From assembly GCA_013178375.1 (NCBI GenBank), contig JABLXQ010000004.1, positions 62,001 through 126,000 of the forward strand: DNA of 64,000 nt, read 5' to 3'. Below, one piece after another: positions 34,341-43,432 of this stretch. This DNA comes from Gammaproteobacteria bacterium (GTDB lineage Bacteria > Pseudomonadota > Gammaproteobacteria > Pseudomonadales > Ketobacteraceae). How positions within the stretch are numbered: position 1 is the stretch's first letter; the number at the start of each line of letters is the position of its first letter. A program made the position numbers and the translations under genes. The notes below the pieces were generated by a model. The model was not told where the DNA came from. It searched no databases and saw only the letters and a program-made list of their open reading frames with translations.

Positions 34341-35489
34341 TCAATCCGGCACCAGTTCCCGCACGATGGCCACCAGCGTCGTGGCATTCTGCTGCCAGGA
34401 CACCGAGTTGCTGGCAAACACCTGGCGCCCGCTTTCAACCAGCCGCGCAGCCAGCACCGGATCACCCCGCAATGTCTGAATGGATTGCAACAGGGAATTC
34501 ACGCTCCAGGGGTCAAAATACAGCGCCGCGTCGCCACAGACTTCATGGGCAAAATCCAGATCGCTGGTCAACACCGGACATCCGAACGCCATCGCTTCCA
34601 GATAGGTTCCGCTAAAGGATTCCAGCGTGCTCGGCATCACCAGCGCATGCATGGAACGGAACAGGCCGGCGATGTCCGGTTGCTGCACCGGGCCAAGGTT
34701 GATGATCCTGTCCTGCAGGCCAGCTTTTTCAACTGCCGCCAGAAACCGGCGCGCCTTGCGACCATGGCTCGCACAGAGCGTCAGATAGACTTTCACACCG
34801 GTCAGCGCAGGGCCATGTTGCATAAACAGGTCGAGAAAAATTTCGATGTTCTTGTGCGGATAATAGCGGGTCAGATAGAACAATCTGAAGTCACCGTTGA
34901 TCCGCGCGTCGGTTGCGCTGCCATCGGCGCCCGCCAGGCTGTCCACCGAGATAGCGTTAGGCAGCAAATGAATGGGGCCGTCAAAACCATACCACTGCCG
35001 CAATCGGTGCGAGGCGGAGCGGGTTTGGCACAGCAACACGCGCGTGCGCTTGAGATCTCGGGCTAGACGGTAGCGCTGCGCGCGGTACTTGAGCATGTCC
35101 AGCGGCGACGCCTGCACGTAGTGCCGTGGCGGATAAAAATAGTGGGAATCCTGCACCAGCAGAATCTGCGGTGCCACATCCGTCCTCACGCCCACATTGC
35201 CCAGACAGAGAATCACATCCGGAGCAAATGCTTCCAGCAGGCTCGGCAGCACCTGCTCATCGAACCGGATGCGACCGAACTTGCCGAAGCGTGCCGAATA
35301 ATAACAGGGCTCTACTGCAACGCCCGGCACCAGACAATACTCATAACCAATGCCGGCAGGCACTATCACCTGAAAACACGCATCTGGCATGGCAGTCATC
35401 AGGCTACGGATACAATTTTTTCCCACCGAGATTCCGCCGCCGGCCCTGAGCCCGTGAGCAACGATGCTGATGCGCCTGCACCGTGACAT
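34341..35489 (-). CDS. GT4-family glycosyltransferase
   Basis: A 382-residue GT-B enzyme. The N-terminal half starts RISIVAHGLRAGGGISVGKN. The C-terminal half has FRLFYLTRYYPHKNIEIFLDLF and the donor-binding E-x7-E region STLESFSGTYLEAMAFGCPVL, a normal GT4 active site. It is joined to the next upstream GT4 gene by a TGATG junction at 35489-35491. It is the last gene of the third leftward series and ends 43 bp from the convergent PMT-like gene, with no clear terminator. The sugar is unknown. Confidence 0.84.
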   Translation of the reverse strand: MSRCRRISIVAHGLRAGGGISVGKNCIRSLMTAMPDACFQVIVPAGIGYEYCLVPGVAVEPCYYSARFGKFGRIRFDEQVLPSLLEAFAPDVILCLGNVGVRTDVAPQILLVQDSHYFYPPRHYVQASPLDMLKYRAQRYRLARDLKRTRVLLCQTRSASHRLRQWYGFDGPIHLLPNAISVDSLAGADGSATDARINGDFRLFYLTRYYPHKNIEIFLDLFMQHGPALTGVKVYLTLCASHGRKARRFLAAVEKAGLQDRIINLGPVQQPDIAGLFRSMHALVMPSTLESFSGTYLEAMAFGCPVLTSDLDFAHEVCGDAALYFDPWSVNSLLQSIQTLRGDPVLAARLVESGRQVFASNSVSWQQNATTLVAIVRELVPD

Positions 35490-36616
35490 CAGGAAGGAAC
35501 TCCAATGATATTACCTTGCCAGCCGCTGATGCAGGTCAGCATGCGTTGCGCCATGCGGTCGCAGGTAAACGCTTCCTGCAGCATGCGCGACTGCTCGCCA
35601 TGCACGCCAGCCAGCGCCCGGCCACCCCGAATGTAATGACGCATGGCGCCCACCAGTGACTCCGCGCTTCCCGGCGCCACCAGATAGCCATTCACACCCG
35701 GATTGATCAGGTGCCAGGCTGCGCCACAAGCAGTCGACATGATCAGCGCCTTGCCCGATGCTGCGGCCTCATTCGCCACCGCACCCCAGCCTTCATAACG
35801 GCTAGGCAGCAGCAGAACATCACCGGCCTGATGGATTGCCGCAATCCGTTCCCAGGGTACGGGCGGCAGAAACAGCACCTGGTCAGCGACACCGAGACCA
35901 GCCGCAAGCGTGCGGTAAGGTTGGGCGTCACCACTGCCCACCAGCACTAGGCACCAAGTTGCGGCTTCTCCGCGCAAACGTGCCAATGCTTTCAACTGCA
36001 CATCAATCGCCTTGCCATGATCCAGCCGGCCAACAAACAGAAACACACCACGACCAGCGGCAAAATCGGTAATGCATTTTTCCGGCACAACTGCTGACGC
36101 ATCAAAGTCGACTGAATAGGTAAGGTCGGCAATTTTCTCGGGCGCAATGCCCCAGCGCATGAAGTCCTGCCGCGCCAGTACGCCCTGCGCGAATGCGCCC
36201 AGCGCATGCCGATTGACCTTGCGCGCGTGGCGCATCTTGGTGAGCAGCCTTGCCCACCAGCGCCAACCCGGACGTGCCGCCTCACTCCAATGGCACCAGG
36301 CAATATCCTTTCGACACGCAGCCACCACCAATTCACGCAACAGCGGCGAACCGTAACCGGGAATGATCTGCACGTAATCACGCAATTGTGTCAGACGGTC
36401 ACATGGCGTTACGCCAGAGTGGGAGAGAAAAAATTCCCAGGGCGCCGCACTGTCTGTGGCTGACCAGCCCAGCGCGAGCCGCTGCGCGCTGACCTGTTCA
36501 TAGTAGGTCACCTGCAGATCGACACCGCATCGCAACAGACTGGCAAACAGCCCGCTCTGATGGTGGGACGGGAAGTTCATCCAGACATGAATTTTGAGCG
36601 CGTTTGCAGCGATCAT
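35489..36616 (-). CDS. GT4-family glycosyltransferase
   Basis: A 375-residue GT-B enzyme. The first half begins LKIHVWMNFPSHHQSGLFASL. The second half has VFLFVGRLDHGKAIDVQLKALARL and the donor-binding region PSRYEGWGAVANEAAASGKALIMS with the expected glutamates. A 91-bp gap separates its start from the flippase gene upstream; that gap holds nothing recognisable. It is translationally coupled to the following GT4 gene. Together with the flippase and polymerase-like genes it belongs to the second assembly set. Confidence 0.83.
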   Translation of the reverse strand: MIAANALKIHVWMNFPSHHQSGLFASLLRCGVDLQVTYYEQVSAQRLALGWSATDSAAPWEFFLSHSGVTPCDRLTQLRDYVQIIPGYGSPLLRELVVAACRKDIAWCHWSEAARPGWRWWARLLTKMRHARKVNRHALGAFAQGVLARQDFMRWGIAPEKIADLTYSVDFDASAVVPEKCITDFAAGRGVFLFVGRLDHGKAIDVQLKALARLRGEAATWCLVLVGSGDAQPYRTLAAGLGVADQVLFLPPVPWERIAAIHQAGDVLLLPSRYEGWGAVANEAAASGKALIMSTACGAAWHLINPGVNGYLVAPGSAESLVGAMRHYIRGGRALAGVHGEQSRMLQEAFTCDRMAQRMLTCISGWQGNIIGVPS

Positions 36617-36707
36617 GGCACAGCCGTCTCAAGAGTGAATTATTCGGATTAGCATTTTACGGCGAGGGGATGGAATCAAAAGAATCCTGCAGCCGTCCAT
36701 CACAAAT

Positions 36708-37991
36708 TCAGGTCGCATCACCCACATCCTTTCTGCCAAAAACCCAGGCAACAGCAATGGATGCCTGGACAGCATTGGCCACCAGATACGCAACGGCGAC
36801 ATCAACCGGCAGCAGGTTCTCACCGGCGGTTCTTGCCAGTGTCGTAAAGAATGACGCACACCAGATCAGGGTAATCAGCAGCAACGTGACTGCCCGGCCG
36901 TGGCTGGCAATTTTCTGTATCAGCATGGACACACTGCCTGCGATGCAGGCTGCCAGCGCCAGCACCATGAAAGCTTCGGCAAATGCAGGATAGTGGTCGC
37001 CATACAGCGCCAGAATAAGATAGCGACCGGATACAGCTGCGGTCGCCATGACGACCGCAGCGACAACATTCACACCCAGCCCAAGCCGGAAAATCCGGCG
37101 TGATGTGCCAGGGTCACGCTCTGTTCGCGAAAGCATCGGCAACATGGAATTGGCGATCACGCCCGGAACAAATTGCACAATTGCATACCACTGCAATGCA
37201 ATGCTGAGACCCGCCATATTCTGCAGCCCACCGCTGGCGGACGCCACTTCCACATTGGCATGCCATTGCGACTGGGTAACGATTACGCCGCCCAGCAATG
37301 CGGGCAAACCAAAGCGCAGTACGGGTCCCAGATAGGCCGCATCAACCAGCCGGGTTCCCGGTTGATACAGTGTCTTCACCCGCACCAGCAGCAACCCGCC
37401 AGACAGCAGCAATGTCAACACATTGCCGGCAAGCAATGATCCCAGCACCCAGCGCGGATTTGTGGCCGGCCCGGCAAATACCAGCAGCACCACCAGCAGC
37501 CCGCAACCCAAACCAATCAGCGCGTTCTGGCGAAAGGCTTCAAAGCCCGAAAGCGCACCCTGCACCACCGTGACCAGTGCCAGCAGGAATGTCCAAATGC
37601 CCACCAAAACGATCTCGTGACGTTGCAGACTGCCGGCAAAAAAATGGCGGGAAAGCGGCTCCGCAAACGTCATCAGGGAACCGGCAACCAGCACCGTCAG
37701 CAGCAGCGCTGTCAACAACAACGTCACCACCAGCCCGGGCGTGCGCGAGGCTTCGTTTGCCCGGTAGCTGGCCACGAAGCGCGACAGTGTCAGACTGAAA
37801 CCGGCCCCGATCAGCAACGACCACGCCTGCGCCGAATTCAGCATCAGCGCGAGTGATCCATATTCGCCCGCCGTCAACGCACGCGCGGCCAACAGCATGG
37901 TCAGCAGATTCAGCAACCGTGACGACAGGGCATTCACCAGGGCCCAGAAACTGGTAGTGATCACATCGCGGAACGTACGGCTTCTCATCAT
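36708..37991 (-). CDS. Polysaccharide flippase of the MOP superfamily, copy 2
   Basis: A 427-residue membrane protein with about twelve hydrophobic segments and the Wzx-like start (VITTSFWALVNALSSRLLNLLTMLLAARALTAGEYGSLALML). It is only distantly like the WzxC-type protein at 10569-12077, so it is not a recent duplicate. The expected role is movement of lipid-linked repeat units across the inner membrane. It starts three bases after the stop of the polymerase-like gene, so the two are co-translated and likely serve the same glycan. Confidence 0.84.
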   Translation of the reverse strand: MMRSRTFRDVITTSFWALVNALSSRLLNLLTMLLAARALTAGEYGSLALMLNSAQAWSLLIGAGFSLTLSRFVASYRANEASRTPGLVVTLLLTALLLTVLVAGSLMTFAEPLSRHFFAGSLQRHEIVLVGIWTFLLALVTVVQGALSGFEAFRQNALIGLGCGLLVVLLVFAGPATNPRWVLGSLLAGNVLTLLLSGGLLLVRVKTLYQPGTRLVDAAYLGPVLRFGLPALLGGVIVTQSQWHANVEVASASGGLQNMAGLSIALQWYAIVQFVPGVIANSMLPMLSRTERDPGTSRRIFRLGLGVNVVAAVVMATAAVSGRYLILALYGDHYPAFAEAFMVLALAACIAGSVSMLIQKIASHGRAVTLLLITLIWCASFFTTLARTAGENLLPVDVAVAYLVANAVQASIAVAWVFGRKDVGDAT

Positions 37992-37994
37992 CGC

Positions 37995-39257
37995 TCAGAC
38001 AAAATTCATCAGCGCTTGCGGCGGCTGCGTTGCAACAACGGCATGCTCCCGCACCGGTTTACGCAGCGCTGAAGCGCAGACGACACCGGCAAACGCCCAC
38101 CACATTACCGAGATTTGGAAAGTGCCGAGCAGAATGCGTGGTTCCACCATCGTCATGAACAATCCGCCCGCGATAACACCCAGGCACACGTTGCTGCGGA
38201 AACGCTGCCGCCGATCGAAACCCGCTTGTCGCACCATCATCAATGCACGTCGGCTGATGCCGGCAACTATGAAAAGCAGCACCAGCGGCGCGAACAGGCC
38301 AGATTCATTGGCCAGCCTGATCCAGAGGTTATGAATTTCACCGTCACCGACAATGGCATTCCGCAAGCCATGACCAATCAGCGGGCTTTCCATAGCCCGC
38401 TGAATGCCGACGATATCGCCCTGCAGGCGTCCGGCACTGATGGTGTCGATGTCATCAGCGCCCTGCTGCGTGGCGGGATCACGGGTGATACGCAAGTGGG
38501 AAGCCACGGTATCCGGATTCAGCGCGACGAACACAACACCAGCCATTGCGATCACCAGCAGCGCCGTGCGATATCCCCGGGTGGAGAACGCAAACAACAA
38601 CACCAGAAACGAAGCAACCATGCCAGCTCTGCCCGCCACCGTGATCTGCGCCAGGATAATGGCAGACACCGCCAATCCACATAGCACCTTGAACAGAAAT
38701 CCATTCCGCATGGGCCGGACCAGCGCAAGCAGCAGTGGCGCAACATACAATGCAATTCCATTGGACCAGCCGGTGCGCACGCTGCTGAAACCACTGATCC
38801 AGAGGTGGTCCGCAACAAACTGCGAGGGCCCTGCGAAGTCCGGTCCGCCCAGATACTTGCTGGCAAATACCGGCACGCAGGCAATCGCGACCAGAAGACT
38901 GGCACCCAGCAGGATTTTTTCGACATCCATCTGCATCTGCGCCAACAAGTAGAACATCCACAATGTGGAAAACACCAACAGGTAATCCTTGACGGCTGTC
39001 ACCGCGGGCGCGACTTCGGACTGAAATATACCGCCCGTAATTGCCAGCAGCGAAAGCCCAAGGCCCCCAGGACCAAACAGACCGGAAGGAAATTTTGCCC
39101 TTTCGCCAACAAAACCCGTCAGGAATAGCAGGCCTGCAGCGAGCACGAATAATCCGGTCTTGACCTGGCCCAGTGACTCAAACGGAATACCGGGCAGCCA
39201 GTAAATCGGCGCCAGCCCCAGGTACAGCATCAACACGAACGGCACAACCGCTTTCAT
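37995..39257 (-). CDS. O-antigen ligase/polymerase-like membrane protein, copy 2
   Basis: A 420-residue membrane protein with about eleven hydrophobic segments. The large periplasmic loop near residues 255-320 contains SAGRLQGDIVGIQRAMESPLIGHGL followed by HNLWIRLANESGLFAPLVLL, the classical pattern of the O-antigen ligase superfamily (R, G-x-G, H). It most likely polymerises the repeat unit flipped by the protein encoded next to it. It lies three bases after the gene for an unknown secreted protein. Confidence 0.84.
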   Translation of the reverse strand: MKAVVPFVLMLYLGLAPIYWLPGIPFESLGQVKTGLFVLAAGLLFLTGFVGERAKFPSGLFGPGGLGLSLLAITGGIFQSEVAPAVTAVKDYLLVFSTLWMFYLLAQMQMDVEKILLGASLLVAIACVPVFASKYLGGPDFAGPSQFVADHLWISGFSSVRTGWSNGIALYVAPLLLALVRPMRNGFLFKVLCGLAVSAIILAQITVAGRAGMVASFLVLLFAFSTRGYRTALLVIAMAGVVFVALNPDTVASHLRITRDPATQQGADDIDTISAGRLQGDIVGIQRAMESPLIGHGLRNAIVGDGEIHNLWIRLANESGLFAPLVLLFIVAGISRRALMMVRQAGFDRRQRFRSNVCLGVIAGGLFMTMVEPRILLGTFQISVMWWAFAGVVCASALRKPVREHAVVATQPPQALMNFV

Positions 39258-39260
39258 GGG

Positions 39261-40865
39261 CTACTGCATTCCGGAAGCGCCGCCAGCATGCAACGGCTTG
39301 ACGGAGCGGGTCTTCTCGCTCACCAGGTAATAGTCACCCGCAGCAGAGAGCGTCACTTCAATCATTCCAAAATCCGGCAGCATCAGGCGGGCACTGGTTC
39401 CGGCACTGCCAACGCCGTAGCCATACACCAGCCAGGACCGGTCAGGTACCCTACCCTTGCGCAAGGCAATGGCAGCCGCATAGCGATCAGGGTTGGCACG
39501 GGCAGGACTTGCCGATGCGGGCTCGACATCAAGAAAATACCAGCGCGACTCCGCCTGATATTTTGCCGGCACCGAATGCTGATACGGATGCGCCACGCGG
39601 GCATTCTTTACCAGCTCACCTTTACACCAGAAAGACTTCAAGACTGGATCCGACGACACTGCGTCAATGCGTGCCATGATTCCCTGGGTGTATTCGCGGT
39701 TGTTGCGGTAGCTCTCGTCGTAAAAACGGAATTCGCGAACCACTTCAGGTTTCAGCAACCACATGCCCAGCGTACCCAGCGCTACGAAAGCACTCAGGCT
39801 TGATCCTGGTTGCCTTTTCTCCTGACGCTGTCGCCAGTCCTTGCGGTCGTAGGTATGGCCATCCCAAATGGAAAGTTCCGCGTAATAGTCGCGCTTTGTC
39901 CTGCGGTTTTCCTCGACCATGAATACCGAATTCATCGCCCGGAATGGCGCCGACCGCAGCAGCGTTTCCTCGCTGTTGTAGTAAATGTCATAACTCGAAC
40001 CATCCCAGAACCGGGAATAGGGATCGATGCGATCAGGAGTGTGCAGCCGCTCGAACATCCAGCCACTATCACGGCCCATGTTCATGCTGCCGTTGGCCAG
40101 AAACCCCACCAGCCGTACCCGGTCTTTCCACGGTGTTCCCGCCAGACCATCCCGCATCCCCCGATGCAGTGCCTGATAAAGCGTCTCCCACAAGGACACG
40201 GCAAGCTCGCGCTTCTGATCATCCGTCAGCTTGCTGCCATAACGGCTGACGAAACGGCGGTCGCGTTCGAGTTCGCGCCAACCCAGAAGCGGATGCTCGT
40301 TGTTGGAAAGCAGAATAACCTGCGGCGGGTCGGGATAAATGGTTGCCAACTGCCGGAACATCTCGCGATCAGTCCAGCTCTTGCCAACCTCATACCAGTA
40401 TTTTTCACTGCCAAATGGCGACAGACGCCGTTCATTGATGCCGCTGCGGCCAAGCACATTGGGATTAGTATCATCCTTGATACGGAGATAGGGTTGTTCG
40501 CTGAGCAGGAATTCCCACTGGGTGCCGGTGAAGGTGATGGGCAGACGACGGGCTCGGTATTCACGCAGGGCGCTTTCATAGCGGGAAACCTGCAACGTCT
40601 GGTGCGGCAGTGGCAGCGGAAGCCAGGGTGCAATCCGGTGACCTTGCTTTACCCACTCCAGCTGCAACTCCACACCGTAACCATCGGGCTTCATTCCATT
40701 GTTCCAGTTACCATAGGCCGGCAAGTCGCAGGTCTGCGGCACCAGACTGACCGCTGCTACAGGCCCCGAACTCACCATCAGGCTGATGAAGATGAACCAC
40801 AGTACCAGGCCCAGATTGCCTGGCGGGTAAATCCAGCCCGCACAGGTTTGCCGGCTAGATTGCAT
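39261..40865 (-). CDS. Unknown secreted protein of the EPS assembly operon, possible glycosidase-like fold
   Basis: A 534-residue protein with an N-terminal hydrophobic segment (LGLVLWFIFISLMV) ending in a possible cleavage at VAA. The body has alternating strand-like and helical pieces (LPITFTGTQWEFLL, PPQVILLSNNEHPLLGW, DRVRLVGFLANGSMN) with paired acidic residues near NNEHP, which recalls TIM-barrel glycosidases. No family is recognised and this is a guess. ATG 40865 was preferred to the frame start at 41027, because it begins the signal sequence and overlaps the preceding stop by 11 bases. Its place between the kinase-like and polymerase genes suggests a periplasmic role in polymer assembly or length control. 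Confidence 0.6.
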   Translation of the reverse strand: MQSSRQTCAGWIYPPGNLGLVLWFIFISLMVSSGPVAAVSLVPQTCDLPAYGNWNNGMKPDGYGVELQLEWVKQGHRIAPWLPLPLPHQTLQVSRYESALREYRARRLPITFTGTQWEFLLSEQPYLRIKDDTNPNVLGRSGINERRLSPFGSEKYWYEVGKSWTDREMFRQLATIYPDPPQVILLSNNEHPLLGWRELERDRRFVSRYGSKLTDDQKRELAVSLWETLYQALHRGMRDGLAGTPWKDRVRLVGFLANGSMNMGRDSGWMFERLHTPDRIDPYSRFWDGSSYDIYYNSEETLLRSAPFRAMNSVFMVEENRRTKRDYYAELSIWDGHTYDRKDWRQRQEKRQPGSSLSAFVALGTLGMWLLKPEVVREFRFYDESYRNNREYTQGIMARIDAVSSDPVLKSFWCKGELVKNARVAHPYQHSVPAKYQAESRWYFLDVEPASASPARANPDRYAAAIALRKGRVPDRSWLVYGYGVGSAGTSARLMLPDFGMIEVTLSAAGDYYLVSEKTRSVKPLHAGGASGMQ

Positions 40866-41637
40866 TGTTGAAAACCGAACCGAGCATCGGTTTGCGGCCA
40901 ACCAGACTTGCAGTCCGCTCGATGTCGGCCCTGGACGTGATGCCGTCTGCGATGACAAGCAGGCCGGCGTCATAATATTCGGCAAAGGAAATGCTGTCTT
41001 CCGCCTCCAGCACCGGGGGCAGATCAAACACGATGATTCTGGATGCGTAGCGCTGCTTGAGCTCCAGTATCAGCCGGTGCATCTCGGGACCACTGAGCAA
41101 TTCAGACGAATTCAGGCACGGCGCACGCGCTGGCAATACGAGCAACCCTTCAACACCGGGATTGAACAGCACGCTTTCCACACTGGCTGATCCGAGCAGA
41201 ATGTCTTCGACACCCAGTGCAGGCTCATAACCGAAATAACGATGAACAGCGGGATTTCTGAGATTCAGGTCTACCAGCAGCGCTGTGTGGCGCGGATCCA
41301 TGGCGATGGCCATCGCAAGATTGATTGCTGTCAGCGTGGCACCCTGCTGCGCACGCGCCCCGATCAACCCGACGCTGTTCCAACCATTGTCGCGCAGTTT
41401 CTTCAGCACTTGGGTGCGCAACATTTTGTAGGCATACACCACATCCTTGTCGCTGCCTTCGTGCAGGATACGATTGCACTCAAGCAGGGCCGCAGACGGC
41501 TGATGAACCTGCGTGCGCGAATACCGGATCGGGTACTGGATTTCTGTGCTGCGCTCCGGCAGGCCCGTGCGCAGTCTGGCTTGCGTGTTGCCACTGCCGC
41601 CGGGCATCGGTTCAATGTAATCGACTTTCCGCTCCAC
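40855..41637 (-). CDS. BY-kinase homologue with degenerate P-loop, copy 2
   Basis: A 260-residue CpsD/CapB-family protein in the normal position after a wzz gene. Where active homologues have GxxGxGKT it reads GARAQQGAT (residues 93-101), so the P-loop lysine is replaced by Ala100. The Walker A' motif reads LLVDLNLRNP, with Asn125 in place of the second aspartate. Walker B-like VFDLPPVLEAED is kept. The protein therefore probably cannot hydrolyse ATP normally and may be a structural partner of the co-polymerase or of the intact kinase from 18314-19126. The start is GTG 41637 with AGGAG seven bases before it. There is no C-terminal tyrosine cluster. Confidence 0.82.
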   Translation of the reverse strand: MERKVDYIEPMPGGSGNTQARLRTGLPERSTEIQYPIRYSRTQVHQPSAALLECNRILHEGSDKDVVYAYKMLRTQVLKKLRDNGWNSVGLIGARAQQGATLTAINLAMAIAMDPRHTALLVDLNLRNPAVHRYFGYEPALGVEDILLGSASVESVLFNPGVEGLLVLPARAPCLNSSELLSGPEMHRLILELKQRYASRIIVFDLPPVLEAEDSISFAEYYDAGLLVIADGITSRADIERTASLVGRKPMLGSVFNNAI

Positions 41638-41647
41638 CTGCGCTCTC

Positions 41648-43405
41648 CTAACCCAACTTCCGTAGCGTCACAAACCACAGGATATCCAGTGGCGCGATGG
41701 CAAAATGCGTCACCGCCATTGCCACCAGAATCAACCCAAAGCCGGCAACCGAGGCCAGCAGCCGCTTTCTTTTCCTGATACTTGTCTCTGCCACCGTTAC
41801 GATATGGGGAATGGCCACCAGTGGCTCCACTCCGGTGACTTTCAGCACATCCTGCGCAGACCGAACGGTGCCATCGATCTTGCCCAGTAACCACACCAGA
41901 ACCGCCGCGACACCCAACGCCAGTACTATCCCGAAACCAAAAATAAGAGGTCGGTTGGGGCTCACGGGACGCTGCGGCACCAGCGGGGGTTCAATCAGGG
42001 TGAAGCGTTCAGCCTTGCGTTCCGTTTCCAGCGTCCGCGCCATCTGGGCTTCCATCTGTTTGGCCTTTACTTCCTGATATTTTCTGGACGTGTTGTCGAG
42101 ATCGCGCAACAGGTCGCGATACTCCTTTTCTACCCTGGGTGCGTTTTGAAGCGCGGCTTCGTGGCTTTCCAGCTTCCGCTGCAGGCGCGACTTGCTCTCT
42201 TTCAAATGGGAAAGTTCTATCCTGGCGGACTCCAGGCTGGCCTGCAGCTGAAGGTACGCCGGATTATCAGCATTCTGATTACTGCCTCGCTGCGATGCCA
42301 ATGGCAGCGTGCCCAGCAGCGAATCGAATTCGGCAATCTTCCGTGCCAGCTTTCTGGCTTCGGGATGATCGGCCGAATACTTCAGCTTCATCGCATCCTG
42401 TTCGTGCCGGAGTATTTTCAGCTGTTGTTCGACCACGCTGCGATCCAGATCCCTGGTTCCGGACTGCAGTGATTCCTCCAGTTCGCGCCGTGTTCTGACA
42501 ACATCCGGATGACTGTCGGAATAGGTTGCGGACAAGGTCAGGTATTGGTTCTGCAGGAAACGAATCCTGCCCTCGGCGGTCATGACCGCTTCCCGGCCAT
42601 CGCCTACCATTCGCTGGTAGGGCTCCACCTGTGCCAACTGCGTTTCCAGGTACACCTTGCGCTCTTCCACGCTCTGGATCTGACGCCGGATTTCGTCATA
42701 TTCCCGTTCAGCACGCTCAATCACATTCAGATTGTTGGTGGTCTGTTCCGGCAAGCTAGACAGATTTTTCTCCTTGAACTCCGCCAACGCGCTTTCCAGC
42801 TGGCGCATCCGGGTTTCCAGCCGCTTCAACTCATCGCCCAGAAAAGTTTCGGCCTGCTCCGCCAGTTCAGCGCGGTTACGCAAATTCTCCTCCAGGAACA
42901 ACGACACTATCTCGCTGGTAACCTGCTGCGCCGTGGTGGCATTTGGATTGACATAGGAGATGGCGAAGGCGATAGTCGCCTCAACCGGGCGACCACTGCG
43001 CGGGTCAACCACTTCGGCGCTGATCATCCGGTGCTCGATGTCCTCCCGCATTTTTTCGACCACCTGCTCCAGCGGATCGCTTTCCCGCAGATCGGCATAA
43101 AGATCATATTTTTTGATGACTTCACTCAGATTGGAAAACGTCATGGCGCGCTGAATCAGCACCTGGATACGCTGGGCGGCAAAACTGCTGACAGTGGTCC
43201 GCACCAGATCCTGTGGTATTTCCTGCTGTTCGATCAGAACTGTGGCCGAAGAACGATAAAGCGCCGGCAACTTCAGCGCCAGTGCGGCAAAAACCACGAT
43301 CACCGCCAGAAATGCAATCAGCGCCGGCTTGATCCTTCTGCGTACTTCTTTCATGACCAGGCCAATATCCAGCCGGTGATCTGCTTCTACTATATGGGTG
43401 TTCAT
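41648..43405 (-). CDS. Wzz-type polysaccharide co-polymerase, copy 2
   Basis: A 585-residue PCP protein. A first membrane segment (ALIAFLAVIVVFAALALKL) lies near residues 28-46, followed by the Wzz motif LYRSSATVLIEQQEIP. A long coiled-coil periplasmic part (about 170-440) contains many charged heptads, and PRVEKEYRDLLRDLDNTSRKYQEVKAKQ is the GNVR-type end. A second membrane segment lies near 480-500 and a third hydrophobic pair near the C-terminus. It is larger than copy 1, mainly in the coiled coil. It lies 10 bp upstream of the degenerate kinase gene and 27 bp downstream of the outer-membrane barrel gene. Confidence 0.87.
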   Translation of the reverse strand: MNTHIVEADHRLDIGLVMKEVRRRIKPALIAFLAVIVVFAALALKLPALYRSSATVLIEQQEIPQDLVRTTVSSFAAQRIQVLIQRAMTFSNLSEVIKKYDLYADLRESDPLEQVVEKMREDIEHRMISAEVVDPRSGRPVEATIAFAISYVNPNATTAQQVTSEIVSLFLEENLRNRAELAEQAETFLGDELKRLETRMRQLESALAEFKEKNLSSLPEQTTNNLNVIERAEREYDEIRRQIQSVEERKVYLETQLAQVEPYQRMVGDGREAVMTAEGRIRFLQNQYLTLSATYSDSHPDVVRTRRELEESLQSGTRDLDRSVVEQQLKILRHEQDAMKLKYSADHPEARKLARKIAEFDSLLGTLPLASQRGSNQNADNPAYLQLQASLESARIELSHLKESKSRLQRKLESHEAALQNAPRVEKEYRDLLRDLDNTSRKYQEVKAKQMEAQMARTLETERKAERFTLIEPPLVPQRPVSPNRPLIFGFGIVLALGVAAVLVWLLGKIDGTVRSAQDVLKVTGVEPLVAIPHIVTVAETSIRKRKRLLASVAGFGLILVAMAVTHFAIAPLDILWFVTLRKLG

Positions 43406-43432
43406 AAAAACGTTTGCGTCGCCTTATGTGTT

